Shown here: in pieces, positions 50,209-58,856 of the stretch
Layout: each line of letters starts with the position of its first letter
Position numbering within the stretch: the first letter of the stretch is position 1
Source of the DNA: an uncultured Oscillibacter sp.
GTDB lineage: Bacteria > Bacillota > Clostridia > Oscillospirales > Oscillospiraceae
DNA length: 64,000 nucleotides
NCBI GenBank assembly: GCA_910584075.1
Contig: CAJTZI010000007.1
Span: 1-64,000 of the forward strand
Direction: 5' to 3'
Position numbers and translations under genes: made by a program
Notes under the pieces: generated by a model
The model's database searches: none
What the model saw: the letters and a program-made list of their open reading frames with translations, nothing else
What the model was told of the DNA's origin: nothing

Positions 50209-51146
50209 GATTTGGAGTCATTGCAATCGTCGTCCTGGTGGTCCTGATTCTGATTTTGCTGATCAGCAACATCGTTATCGTGCAGCAGTCCCGGGCCTAT
50301 GTGGTGGAGCGGCTGGGCGCCTTCCGGGCGGTGTGGAACGTGGGACTGCATCTCAAGGTCCCCTTTATTGAGCGCGTTGCGAAAAAGGTGTCCTTGAAAG
50401 AGCAGGTGGCGGATTTCGCCCCCCAGCCCGTCATCACCAAGGACAACGTCACCATGCAGATCGACACGGTCATCTATTTCCAGATCACAGACCCCAAGCT
50501 GTATACCTACGGCGTGGAGCACCCCATGAACGCCATTGAGAACCTGACGGCCACCACCCTCCGAAATATCATCGGCGACATGGAGCTGGACCAGTCTCTT
50601 ACCAGCCGCGACATCATCAACTCCCGGATGCGTGCCATCCTGGACGAGGCCACGGACCCGTGGGGCATCAAGGTCAACCGGGTGGAGCTGAAAAACATCA
50701 TCCCGCCCAAGGAGATCCAGAACGCCATGGAGAAGCAGATGAAGGCGGAGCGGGAGCGCCGGGAGTCCATCCTCCAGGCCGAGGGCACCAAGCAGTCCCA
50801 GATTCTGGTGGCCGAGGGCGAGAAGCAGTCCGCCATTTTGAAGGCCGACGCCGCCAAGCAGGCCGCCATCCTGAAAGCCGAGGGCGAGAAGGAGGCCCGC
50901 ATCATGGCCGCTGAGGCGGAGGCCCAGGCCATCATGCAGGTGCAGCAGGCCCTGGCGGACTCCCTGAAACTGCTGAACGACGCCGCCCCCAACGACCAGG
51001 TGGTGAAGCTCAAGGCATTGGAAGCCATGCAGAAGGTGGCGGACGGCAAGGCAACCAAGATCATCATCCCCAGCGAGCTCCAGGGTCTGGCGGGTCTGGC
51101 GGCCAGCGCCAAGGCGGTGTTTGACACTGAGGAGCCCAGGCAGTAA
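50205..51146 (+). CDS. SPFH domain (stomatin/prohibitin, QmcA-like) membrane protein
   Basis: The 313-residue protein has one N-terminal helix, VVLVVLILILLISNIVIV, then an SPFH domain with VERLGAFRAVWN and VTMQIDTVIYFQITDP, and a long Ala/Glu/Lys-rich coiled coil (about 170-255). Such proteins form rings or scaffolds in membranes and influence proteases and lipid domains. It is translationally coupled to NfeD by a four-base overlap. Confidence 0.95.
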   Translation: MRFGVIAIVVLVVLILILLISNIVIVQQSRAYVVERLGAFRAVWNVGLHLKVPFIERVAKKVSLKEQVADFAPQPVITKDNVTMQIDTVIYFQITDPKLYTYGVEHPMNAIENLTATTLRNIIGDMELDQSLTSRDIINSRMRAILDEATDPWGIKVNRVELKNIIPPKEIQNAMEKQMKAERERRESILQAEGTKQSQILVAEGEKQSAILKADAAKQAAILKAEGEKEARIMAAEAEAQAIMQVQQALADSLKLLNDAAPNDQVVKLKALEAMQKVADGKATKIIIPSELQGLAGLAASAKAVFDTEEPRQ

Positions 51147-51273
51147 CAGCTGACATTGGGGCCGCCCTTTTCAAAGGGCAGGGGCCGGGGAGGTCCCTGT
51201 GGGTTCCGGGCACAGCCCAGTACATGCTGCCTGTCGGTTTGCTCACGACAAAAGGCCCCCAAAAAAAACTGGA

Positions 51274-51306
51274 AAAGGACCGGGACGCGTTGCGTCCCGG
51301 TCCTTT
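51274..51306 (-). terminator. Terminator of gpmI
   Basis: AAAGGACCGGGACGC (51274-51288) pairs perfectly with GCGTCCCGGTCCTTT (51292-51306); on the minus strand CCAGTTTTTTTT follows. A smaller hairpin GCCCTTT/AAAGGGC (51164-51179) follows the SPFH gene on the plus strand. Confidence 0.9.
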
Positions 51307-51326
51307 GTCATAAAACGCGGTATAAC

Positions 51327-52844
51327 TTATTTTACAATCAGTGTCTTCCCGTCCATCTCCGGGGGACAGGCCAGACCCATCACATCCAGAATGGTGGGGG
51401 CGATGTCCGCCAGACGCCCATCGCTCCGCAGCTCCGTGCCGGCGCCGCAGAGGATGAAGGGTACCAGATTGGTGGTATGGGCGGTCATGGGGCTGCCATC
51501 GGACTCCACCATCTGCTCGGCGTTGCCATGGTCGGCGGTGATCATCGCAATGCCGCCCATTTTCAGCGTGGCGTCCACCACCCGGCCCACGCACTCGTCC
51601 ACGGTCTCCACCGCCTTCACGGCGGCATCAAACACGCCGGTGTGACCCACCATGTCGCAGTTGGCGAAGTTCAGGATCACCACGTCGTAGGCTCCGGACT
51701 CGATGCGCTCCACGCACTTGTCGCAGACCTCCACGGCGCTCATCTCCGGCTGGAGGTCGTAGGTGGCCACCTTGGGGGAGGGGACCAGCACCCGGTCCTC
51801 GCCGGGGAACTGGGTCTCGCTGCCGCCATTGAAGAAGAAGGTGACGTGGGCGTACTTCTCCGTCTCGGCGATCCGCAGCTGGGTGAGCCCCATCTGGCTG
51901 AGATATTCACCCAGGCCGTTTTTCACGGTGCTGCGGGGATAGGCCACCTCCACATTGGGCATGGTGGCGTCGTACTCCGTGTTGCAGATGAAGGTCAGGG
52001 GGAAGAGCTGGCGGGTAAAGCCGTCAAACTCCGGGTCCACCAGGGTGCGGGTAATCTCCCGGGCCCGGTCGGGCCGGAAGTTGAAGAAGATGACGCTGTC
52101 GTTGTCGGAGATGGTGCCATCCGGATTGCAGACCACGGGCTCTACAAACTCGTCGGTGACGCCGCCGGCGTAGGAGGCCTTCACGGCGGCCACGGGGTCG
52201 GGGTTGGAGACGGCGCTCTCGCCGTAGACCATGGCGTCATAGGCCTGCTCCACCCGGTCCCAGCGCTTGTCGCGGTCCATGGCGTAGTACCGGCCCATGA
52301 CGGTGGCGATCTCGCCCACGCCGATTTTGGCACACTCGTCCACGGTCTGGGCCACAAAGTCGGCGCCGGAGGTGGGGGATACATCCCGTCCGTCCAGGAA
52401 GGCGTGGATGTAGACCCGGGTGAGGCCCTTGTCCTTCGCCATCTTCAAGAGGGCGAAGAGGTGGGTGAGGTGGGAGTGGACGCCGCCATCGGAGAGAAGA
52501 CCCATCAGGTGAAGAGCGGAGCCCTTCTCGAGGCAGGCGTCCATGGCGCGGCAGTAGGCGGGGTTGGTGAAAAAGTCCCCGTCGGCGATGGACTTGGAAA
52601 TCCGGGGCAGGTCCTGGAAGACCACCCGGCCGCCGCCGATATTGGTGTGACCCACCTCACTGTTGCCCATCTGCCCGTCGGGCAGGCCCACGTCCAGCCC
52701 GGAGGCGGACAGCTCCGTGTGGGCGAACTCCCGGAAGAACTGGTCCAGCCGCGGCGTTTTGGCGGCGTGAACCGCATTGCCTGTGTGGCTGGCGCTCATG
52801 CCGAAGCCGTCCATGATAATCAGAGTAGTCGGTGTCTTGTTCAT
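51327..52844 (-). CDS. gpmI: 2,3-bisphosphoglycerate-independent phosphoglycerate mutase
   Basis: The 505-residue glycolytic enzyme interconverts 3- and 2-phosphoglycerate. MDGFG (metal site), GQMGNSEVGHTNIGGGR with the phosphoserine Ser62, HAFLDGRDVSP and TADHGNAEQM near the end are all present, with two Mn ions expected. Length is normal. It follows tpiA in the leftward glycolytic row pgk-tpiA-gpmI, from which it is separated by a 323-base hairpin region. Confidence 0.97.
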   Translation of the reverse strand: MNKTPTTLIIMDGFGMSASHTGNAVHAAKTPRLDQFFREFAHTELSASGLDVGLPDGQMGNSEVGHTNIGGGRVVFQDLPRISKSIADGDFFTNPAYCRAMDACLEKGSALHLMGLLSDGGVHSHLTHLFALLKMAKDKGLTRVYIHAFLDGRDVSPTSGADFVAQTVDECAKIGVGEIATVMGRYYAMDRDKRWDRVEQAYDAMVYGESAVSNPDPVAAVKASYAGGVTDEFVEPVVCNPDGTISDNDSVIFFNFRPDRAREITRTLVDPEFDGFTRQLFPLTFICNTEYDATMPNVEVAYPRSTVKNGLGEYLSQMGLTQLRIAETEKYAHVTFFFNGGSETQFPGEDRVLVPSPKVATYDLQPEMSAVEVCDKCVERIESGAYDVVILNFANCDMVGHTGVFDAAVKAVETVDECVGRVVDATLKMGGIAMITADHGNAEQMVESDGSPMTAHTTNLVPFILCGAGTELRSDGRLADIAPTILDVMGLACPPEMDGKTLIVK

Positions 52845-52866
52845 AAAAACCTCTCATTTCGCCATT

Positions 52867-53041
52867 CCCCTCCCCGCGCCCGCAGGCGCCAAGGGAGGGG
52901 CCAGGGAACCGCAGGTTCCCGGTTGCTCCGCCATAGGCGGAACAACAATTTGAGATCATGTTCGCCGCGGCGTGTACGTGGCGAACATACCGAGATCTGC
53001 TTGCCCTTGGGGCAAACACACCAGTGACGCCGCGTCACTGG
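52867..53041. repeat. Hairpin array between tpiA and gpmI
   Basis: Six hairpins in 175 bases: CCCCTCCC/GGGAGGGG (52867-52900) with inner GCGCC/GGCGC, GGGAACC/GGTTCCC (52904-52920), CTCCGCC/GGCGGA (52922-52946), TGTTCGCC/GGCGAACA (52959-52987), TTGCCC/GGGCAA (about 53000-53014) and CCAGTGACGC/GCGTCACTGG (53021-53041). The fourth one, TGTTCGCCGCGGCG-TGTACGTGGCGAACA, is the uninterrupted form of the module that carries a 46-base insert in the groES-groEL array. The stretch 53042-53167 has no gene or clear signal. Confidence 0.7.
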
Positions 53042-53167
53042 CGCCAGGAGGCACTCCCGGCAGACCAGCCCGCCGCCGTCCCGCCCCGATTCCCTCGGTA
53101 GAACGGGGGAAATAGCGGAGCCGGGTCATGTCCGGCGGAGCGCAAAGGGGGGAGACCAGTCCCCTCT

Positions 53168-53941
53168 TTACTCTTGATTGGCGGCGTTGATGATGTCCAC
53201 AAACTGCTCCGGCTTCAAAGCGGCGCCGCCGATGAGGCCGCCGTCGATGTCGGGCTGGGCCAGCAGCTCCGCGGCGTTCTTGGGATTCATGGACCCGCCG
53301 TACTGGATGGTGACGCTGCGGGCCACACGGGCGCCGTACAGGGCGCGGATAGTGGCGCGGATGTTGGTGCAGACCTCGCCGGCCTGCTCGGAGGTGGCGG
53401 TCTTGCCGGTGCCGATGGCCCAGATGGGCTCATAGGCGATGATGCAGCGGCGCAGCTTGTCGGCGGGCACGCCGTACAGGGCGCTCTTCACCTGGAGGGC
53501 GATCCACTCGCTGGTGATTCCGGTCTCCCGCTGTTCCAGACTCTCGCCCACGCAGATGATGGGATTCATGCCGGCGTTCAGTACGGCGTGGACCTTCTTG
53601 TTGACTGTCTGGTCGGTCTCGCAGAAATACTGACGGCGCTCGCTGTGGCCCACGATGACGTACTTTACGCCCAGATCCTTCAGCATTTCGGCGGACACCT
53701 CGCCGGTGTAGGCGCCCTTCTCCTCAAAGTAGACGTTCTCGGCGCCTACGGAGATGCGCAGGTCCTTGAAGGCCTTGGAGGCGGCGGAGATGTTGCAGGC
53801 AGGGACGCAGATCAGCGTCTCGCACCACTTGGCCCGGGGCAGGATCTTCTTGATCTCCTCGGCGAATTTCTTGGTCTCAGTGGCGGTCATGTTCATCTTC
53901 CAGTTGCCGGCGATAACGGTTTTACGATATCTGCGATTCAT
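53168..53941 (-). CDS. tpiA: Triosephosphate isomerase
   Basis: The 257-residue TIM-barrel enzyme interconverts dihydroxyacetone phosphate and glyceraldehyde 3-phosphate. GNWKMN (Lys at the active site), VIVGHSERRQYF (catalytic His) and AYEPIWAIGTGKTA (catalytic Glu) are intact, and the C-terminal GGSMNPKNAAELL and GGLIGGAAL phosphate loops follow. It lies between pgk and gpmI on the same strand. The 460 bases up to pgk hold the duplicated pgk end, and an AT-rich part just ahead of tpiA may contain its own promoter. Confidence 0.98.
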   Translation of the reverse strand: MNRRYRKTVIAGNWKMNMTATETKKFAEEIKKILPRAKWCETLICVPACNISAASKAFKDLRISVGAENVYFEEKGAYTGEVSAEMLKDLGVKYVIVGHSERRQYFCETDQTVNKKVHAVLNAGMNPIICVGESLEQRETGITSEWIALQVKSALYGVPADKLRRCIIAYEPIWAIGTGKTATSEQAGEVCTNIRATIRALYGARVARSVTIQYGGSMNPKNAAELLAQPDIDGGLIGGAALKPEQFVDIINAANQE

Positions 53942-54403
53942 AGCGTTTCATGTCTCCTTTTGTTGATATGAAAATGCGGATTCTGCCTGCCGGTGTATCC
54001 GGCGGCGCTGAATAACGCGGGAATAAACCATGAATGAATATTTTATAGCGAAAGGGCGGGAGTTTGTCAAGTATTTTTCCCCGAAAAAGCATTTTTAACG
54101 GCATAGATGGGGAGAAGTGTAAATTTATAGTAAATATAGCAAATTTATAACAGCGGGAGCCGGGGCACCGGCCGCAGACGCTCTGACGGCTGATTGGGAG
54201 ATGCGGTGAGGCGTCAGGCGTCCAGCAGGCACGCAACGCCGGGCAGCTCCCTGCCCTCCTCGTCAGAAGAAACTCCACCGCTCCATTTTCGGCTTTGCCG
54301 AAAATTCCGCTTAAGCTCCGCTTCCTCTTCCTCTCCCCACGAAACCCGCTTCGCTGGGCTTTCGCGGGGCCCGGAAGGCGGAAACTCCGCCCGTCTTACC
54401 TGC
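53942..54403. other. Intergenic region between tpiA and pgk
   Basis: 462 bases. The tpiA-proximal half (53942-54180) is AT-rich (TATAGTAAATATAGCAAAT near 54126) and could hold a tpiA promoter, although no -35/-10 pair was convincing. The pgk-proximal half has the 39-base duplicate of the pgk end at 54221-54259 and two hairpins at about 54285-54370. No gene was found. Confidence 0.6.
54221..54259 (-). repeat. Duplicated copy of the pgk 3' end
   Basis: 39 bases here match 54411-54449, the end of pgk, with one difference. Translated on the minus strand the copy reads EEGRELPGVACLLDA against MEGKELPGVACLLDK in Pgk. The 150 bases in between hold two hairpins (CCCCGCGAAAGCCC with GGGTTTCGTGGGG and TTTTCGGC/GCCGAAAA). 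The copy lies 190 bases beyond the original. Confidence 0.85.
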
Positions 54404-55684
54404 TTATTTATCCAGCAGGCACGCAACGCCGGGCAGCTCCTTGCCCTCCATGAACTCGAGAGAGGCGCCGCCGCCGGTGGAGATGTGGGTCATCTTGTCG
54501 GCGTAGCCCAGCTGCTGCACCGCGGCCGCGCTGTCGCCGCCGCCGATGATGGTGATGGCGGAGGTTTTGGAAAGGGCTTCCGCCACGGCCTTGGTTCCGG
54601 CGGCGAACTTCTCAAACTCAAATACGCCCATGGGGCCGTTCCAGATTACGGTGCCAGCGCCGGCCACAGCGGCGCAGTACAGGGCTACTGTCTCTGGGCC
54701 GATGTCCAGGCCCTGCCAGCCGTCTGGGATCTGGCCGGCCTTGACTACCTTGCTGTCGGCGTCGGGGGCGAACTTGTCGGCGATGACGGTGTCCACGGGC
54801 AGAAGCAGTTTCACGCCCTTGTCCGCGGCCTTTTTCACCATGTCGTTGGCGTAGTCTTTCCAGTCCGCCTCCAGCAGGCTGTCACCCACGGTGCCGCCCT
54901 GGGCGGCGGAGAAGGTGTAGGCCATGCCGCCGCCGATGATGATGGTGTCGGCGATCTCCAGCAGGTTGTTGATGACGCCGATCTTGGAGCTGACCTTGGA
55001 CCCGCCCAGGATAGCCACCAGGGGGCGCTTGGGGTTGGCCAACGCGCCGCCGATGAAGTCCAGCTCCTTCTGAATCAGGAAACCGGACACGGCGGGCAGG
55101 TAGGCCGCCACGCCGGCGGTGGAGGCATGGGCGCGGTGCACCGCGCCAAAGGCGTCGGACACGTACACGCCGTCGGGGCCGGCCAGGGCCGCCATCTTCT
55201 TGGCCAGCTCCGGGTCGTTCTTGGTCTCGCCCTTCTCGAATCGGGTGTTCTGGAGCAGCATGAGCTCACCGGGCTTCAGCGCCGCGGCCTTGGCCTGGGC
55301 GTCGGGACCAACAACATCGTCGGCCAGGATCACGGTCTTGCCCAGCAGCTCACTCAGACGCTTGGCGACAGGCTCCATGCGCAGCTCGGCCAGGGACTTC
55401 TTCCACTTCTCCTCGGTGATGGACGCCTCGTCCTTGCCCTTCTCCAGCTGCTTCTTCTTGTAGCTGTCGAAGGTGGCCACCGGCTTGCCCATGTGGGAGC
55501 AGGCGATGACCGCCGCGCCCTGCTCCAGCAGGTACTGGATGGTGGGCAGGGCGGCGCGGATGCGCTTGTCGTCGGTGATGACGCCGCTGCCGTCCTTGGC
55601 CATGGGCACATTGAAGTCGCAGCGCAGCAGTACCTTTCTGCCGGAGACGTCTACGTCGCGCACGGTCTTTTTGTTGTAGTTCAT
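54404..55684 (-). CDS. pgk: Phosphoglycerate kinase
   Basis: The 426-residue glycolytic enzyme makes ATP from 1,3-bisphosphoglycerate. VLLRCDFNVPMAKDG (substrate Arg/Asp loop), ACSHMGKP, DAFGAVHRAHAST, VAILGGSKVSSKIGVI and the C-terminal TIIGGGDSAAAVQQ and HISTGGGASLEF nucleotide and hinge motifs are present. The end reads MEGKELPGVACLLDK and is duplicated 190 bases downstream. It is separated by 48 bases from trmL upstream on the same strand. Confidence 0.98.
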   Translation of the reverse strand: MNYNKKTVRDVDVSGRKVLLRCDFNVPMAKDGSGVITDDKRIRAALPTIQYLLEQGAAVIACSHMGKPVATFDSYKKKQLEKGKDEASITEEKWKKSLAELRMEPVAKRLSELLGKTVILADDVVGPDAQAKAAALKPGELMLLQNTRFEKGETKNDPELAKKMAALAGPDGVYVSDAFGAVHRAHASTAGVAAYLPAVSGFLIQKELDFIGGALANPKRPLVAILGGSKVSSKIGVINNLLEIADTIIIGGGMAYTFSAAQGGTVGDSLLEADWKDYANDMVKKAADKGVKLLLPVDTVIADKFAPDADSKVVKAGQIPDGWQGLDIGPETVALYCAAVAGAGTVIWNGPMGVFEFEKFAAGTKAVAEALSKTSAITIIGGGDSAAAVQQLGYADKMTHISTGGGASLEFMEGKELPGVACLLDK

Positions 55685-55732
55685 AACGTTATTCCTCCAG
55701 AGTCAATTCATTACGGCGCTGCCGCGCCGGGA

Positions 55733-56239
55733 TTACAGGGTTTCGGCCATCTCGCCGGCATCCAGCAGGCCGGGAAAGCCGGTCTGGCGCAGGGCCTCGT
55801 AGACGCACACCGCCACGGTGTTGCTGAGGTTCAGGCTCCGGGCCTGGGTGCTCATGGGCAGGCGGATGCAGCGGTCTCGGAACCGCTCCCGGAAGGCCTG
55901 GGGCAGGCCGGCGGTCTCCTTGCCGAAAAAGAGCCAGCTGTCCGGGGTGAACCGGGCTCCGGTGTAGGGCCGGGGGGCCTTGGTGGTGGTAAGCCAGGCC
56001 TCCGCGGCGGCCTCCGGATGGCGGAGGAAGAGCGCCTCCAGGTTTTCGTAGTCGAAAACCTCCACCAGGTGCCAGTAGTCCAGACCGCAGCGCTTCATGT
56101 TCCGCCGGATGGCGCTCTGGGAGATATCGAACCCCAGGGGACGGACCAGATGCAGGCGGCTGCCGGTGGCGGCGCAGGTCCGGGCGATGTTGCCGCAGTT
56201 CTGGGGGATCTCCGGTTCTACCAGGACGATATTGAGCAT
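55733..56239 (-). CDS. trmL: tRNA (cytidine(34)-2'-O)-methyltransferase
   Basis: The 168-residue SPOUT enzyme methylates the 2'-O of the wobble nucleotide of tRNA-Leu. NIVLVEPEIPQNCGNIART, the LFFGKETAGLP loop and MSTQARSLNLSNTVAVCVYEAL, which forms the trefoil knot, are typical of the TrmL/YibK family. The start ATG at 56239 has AAGGGGG 13 bases upstream; an in-frame upstream extension includes the promoter and is unlikely. It probably heads a unit with pgk. Confidence 0.95.
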   Translation of the reverse strand: MLNIVLVEPEIPQNCGNIARTCAATGSRLHLVRPLGFDISQSAIRRNMKRCGLDYWHLVEVFDYENLEALFLRHPEAAAEAWLTTTKAPRPYTGARFTPDSWLFFGKETAGLPQAFRERFRDRCIRLPMSTQARSLNLSNTVAVCVYEALRQTGFPGLLDAGEMAETL

Positions 56240-56596
56240 GGACCCGGGCACCCCCTTTTTCCTAAAAGCGAGATATATTGTAACTCTTTGAAAAGCTGAA
56301 TTCAACCATTTTGCGTAAAAAAAACGATTTTCTCAGAACAAACCGTGAAAAACCGGTCAAAAATTTTGCATTTTGCTGAAAAACAGCCCCCATTTTTCGG
56401 CTGATTGCACGCAAATCCGTAGGCTCCGACAAAAAAAGGTAAAAAGCACTAAAAAATTTGGGGAAATTTATTCAATAAATTCGCCGCAAAGACTGGATTT
56501 TTTCAGGGACTTTGCTATAATGTAAGTAACAATCTGTCATGAAGGGGCCGTTCGCCGGCCCGTGCTTTGAGATTACCGACAAGGAGGAAAGCTGGA
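56240..56596. promoter_or_regulatory. Divergent region between trmL and the glmU-like gene
   Basis: 357 AT-rich bases. Besides the trmL promoter it holds TATAAT at 56516-56521 on the plus strand, 75 bases before the glmU-like start, with only a weak -35 (TGGATT). No reading frame or strong hairpin was found in 56306-56510. Confidence 0.55.
56277..56305 (-). promoter_or_regulatory. Promoter of trmL (and pgk)
   Basis: Minus strand TTGAAT (56300-56305), 17 bases, TACAAT (56277-56282). It fits a sigma-A promoter 38 bases ahead of the trmL start. Confidence 0.65.
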
Positions 56597-57724
56597 ATGG
56601 ATCAGCCCAAGCGCGCCGTTCTGATCATGGAGGAGGACGACCTGGTCCCGGCGCATTCTAAACCGCTGATGCTGGAAACCGTGCTGTTCTGCCCAATCCT
56701 GACCTGGATGGGCAATCGATTGCGGGCTGACGGCGTACAGCGGTTTTTTGTCGTCTGCGGACCCCGCTTCGCGCAAGAGGCCCGGGCCTGCTTCGCGGAG
56801 GAGGCGGACGTGACTGTCTCCGAGCAGCAGGAGGACCTCACGGCCTTTTTGAATACGCCGGATACGGTGTCGGTGTTGCTGCGCCCGGCGCTTCCAATGG
56901 AGGAGGCGGGCCCCGGCTTCGCCTACGCCGCCCCGGGCTATGAGCTCCAGGAGGCGTGGAAGGACGGCCTTACCAACCGGGTGGACGCGGCGGAGCTGAC
57001 CGGCGGCTGGGTGCCGGTGTTCGGCCCGGAGACCGTGGCGGAGCTGGAGATGCTCCTGCGGGACCGGATTGTGAGGCGTCACATGCAAAACGGCGTGCGG
57101 GTGATGGACCCCTCCGCCGTGTATATCGACCCCCGGGTGTCTATCGGCCGGGGGACCGTGGTGCTGCCCGGCAGCATCCTGCGGGGAGAGACCACCGTGG
57201 GCCGGGACTGTGTCATCGGCCCCAACGCCATGGTGCGGGACTGCGCCGTGGGGGATGAGACGGAGATCAACGCATCCCAGGCTAATGAGAGCGTCATCGG
57301 CAGCCGGACCCACGTGGGGCCCTTCGCCTATATCCGCCCGGGCTGTACCATCGGGGACGACATCAAGGTGGGTGACTTTGTGGAGGTCAAAAACTCCACC
57401 ATCGGCGACGGGACGAAAATCTCCCACCTGACCTATGTGGGGGACAGCGACGTGGGCAGAAAAGTGAACTTCGGCTGCGGCACCGTCACCACCAATTACG
57501 ACGGTTTCAGGAAATACCGCTGCACCATCGGCGACGGTGCGTTTTTGGGGTGCAACACCAATCTGGTGGCCCCGGTGACGGTGGGCGAGGGCTCCTACAC
57601 CGCGGCGGGCAGCACCATTACGGAGGAGGTCCCGCCGGATGCGCTGGGCGTGGCCAGAAGCCGGCAGAAGAACATCGAGGGCTGGGCGGCCCGCCGCCGG
57701 AAGCTCCATGGGAAGGACCGGTAG
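56597..57724 (+). CDS. GlmU-like protein with degenerate uridylyltransferase domain
   Basis: The 375-residue protein ends in a left-handed beta-helix acetyltransferase domain (about 165-355) that matches GlmU closely: the catalytic His in SHLTYVGDSDVG (H277), a VNFGCGTVTTNYDG segment and NTNLVAPVTVGEGS. The N-terminal 155 residues replace the GlmU pyrophosphorylase domain of about 225. The nucleotide-binding LAAGxGTRM signature is absent (AVLIMEEDDLVPAH instead), and only a KPLMLETVL-like helix still resembles it. So glucosamine-1-phosphate acetylation is likely kept while UDP-GlcNAc formation looks lost. The ATG at 56597 follows AAGGAGG. It is the first gene of a run to prs, pth and mfd. Confidence 0.85.
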   Translation: MDQPKRAVLIMEEDDLVPAHSKPLMLETVLFCPILTWMGNRLRADGVQRFFVVCGPRFAQEARACFAEEADVTVSEQQEDLTAFLNTPDTVSVLLRPALPMEEAGPGFAYAAPGYELQEAWKDGLTNRVDAAELTGGWVPVFGPETVAELEMLLRDRIVRRHMQNGVRVMDPSAVYIDPRVSIGRGTVVLPGSILRGETTVGRDCVIGPNAMVRDCAVGDETEINASQANESVIGSRTHVGPFAYIRPGCTIGDDIKVGDFVEVKNSTIGDGTKISHLTYVGDSDVGRKVNFGCGTVTTNYDGFRKYRCTIGDGAFLGCNTNLVAPVTVGEGSYTAAGSTITEEVPPDALGVARSRQKNIEGWAARRRKLHGKDR

Positions 57725-57795
57725 GGGGACAGAGACCGGGATTTTTTGGAAGAACAGTATTTGATAAATATTTTGATAGAAAAGAGGGCGTGGAA

Positions 57796-58755
57796 ATGAT
57801 TTCTCACGGCAAGGACATCAAGGTATTCTCCGGCAACTCCAATCCGAAGCTGGCCAACGAGATCTGCAGGCTGATGGGTACCAAACTGGGTGAGTCCGAG
57901 GTGGGGACCTTCTCTGACGGCGAGATTTTCGCCTCCATGTACGAGACGGTCCGCGGCAGCGACGCGTTCGTGGTCCAGTCCACCTGCGCGCCGGTGAACA
58001 ACAACCTGATGGAGCTTCTGATCCTCATCGATGCTCTGAAGCGGGCCTCCGCCGGACGCATTACGGCGGTGATCCCCTATTTTGGATATGCCCGGCAGGA
58101 CCGCAAGGCCAAGGCGCGGGACCCCATCACCGCGAAACTTGTGGCCAACATGATCACCGCCGCCGGCGCCGACCGGGTGCTGACCATGGACCTCCACGCC
58201 GCCCAGATCCAGGGCTTCTTTGACATCCCCGTGGACAACTTGGCCGGCAAGCCCATCTTTGTGGACTACTACGCCAAGAAGTTCGGCTCCGAGTGCGAGA
58301 ACATGATGGTGGTCTCCCCGGACGTGGGCTCTGTGTCCCGGGCCAGGGCCTTTGCCCAGAACCTGCACATGAATCTGGCCATCGTGGATAAGCGCCGCCA
58401 GAAGGCAAACCAGTGCGAGGTTATGAACGTCATCGGCGATGTGCAGGGCAAGGACTGCATCCTCTTTGACGATCTGGTGGACACCGCCGGCTCTCTGTGC
58501 AACGCCGCCCAGGCGCTGATCGAGGTGGGCGGCGCCAAGAGCGTCCACGCCTGCGCCTCCCACGGCGTGCTGTCGGGTCCTGCCATTGACCGGATCAACA
58601 ACAGCGCCATCCAGGAACTGACGCTGCTGGATACAATCCCCGCCATTGATCCCGCGCTCAGCAGCAAGATCAAATATCTGGCGGTGGCGCCCATGTTCTC
58701 CGAGGCCATTGAGCGCATCTACCAGGAGGTCTCTATCTCCAAGCTGTTCCGGTAA
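57796..58755 (+). CDS. prs: Ribose-phosphate pyrophosphokinase (PRPP synthetase)
   Basis: The 319-residue enzyme makes PRPP from ribose 5-phosphate and ATP for nucleotide, His and Trp synthesis. YFGYARQDRK, VLTMDLHAAQIQGFFD and ILFDDLVDTAGS (PRPP loop) are all present and the length is normal. AGAGGG lies seven bases before the ATG at 57796. It stands 71 bases after the glmU-like gene, a common clostridial neighbour. A hairpin precedes pth. Confidence 0.97.
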   Translation: MISHGKDIKVFSGNSNPKLANEICRLMGTKLGESEVGTFSDGEIFASMYETVRGSDAFVVQSTCAPVNNNLMELLILIDALKRASAGRITAVIPYFGYARQDRKAKARDPITAKLVANMITAAGADRVLTMDLHAAQIQGFFDIPVDNLAGKPIFVDYYAKKFGSECENMMVVSPDVGSVSRARAFAQNLHMNLAIVDKRRQKANQCEVMNVIGDVQGKDCILFDDLVDTAGSLCNAAQALIEVGGAKSVHACASHGVLSGPAIDRINNSAIQELTLLDTIPAIDPALSSKIKYLAVAPMFSEAIERIYQEVSISKLFR

Positions 58756-58800
58756 TCCGGCGGGCTTTCAGAACATATCATCAACATCAGAGAATGACTG

Positions 58801-58835
58801 CGCAAGGCGGGAAGGGTGACTTTCCCGCCTTTGCG
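58801..58835 (+). terminator. Hairpin between prs and pth
   Basis: AAGGCGGGAA (58804-58813) pairs with TTCCCGCCTT (58822-58831), with CGC/GCG extending it. There is no T-run, so it may be a weak terminator or an mRNA processing element. Confidence 0.5.
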
Positions 58836-58856
58836 GGCGTTCAAAAGGAGCGGTTT

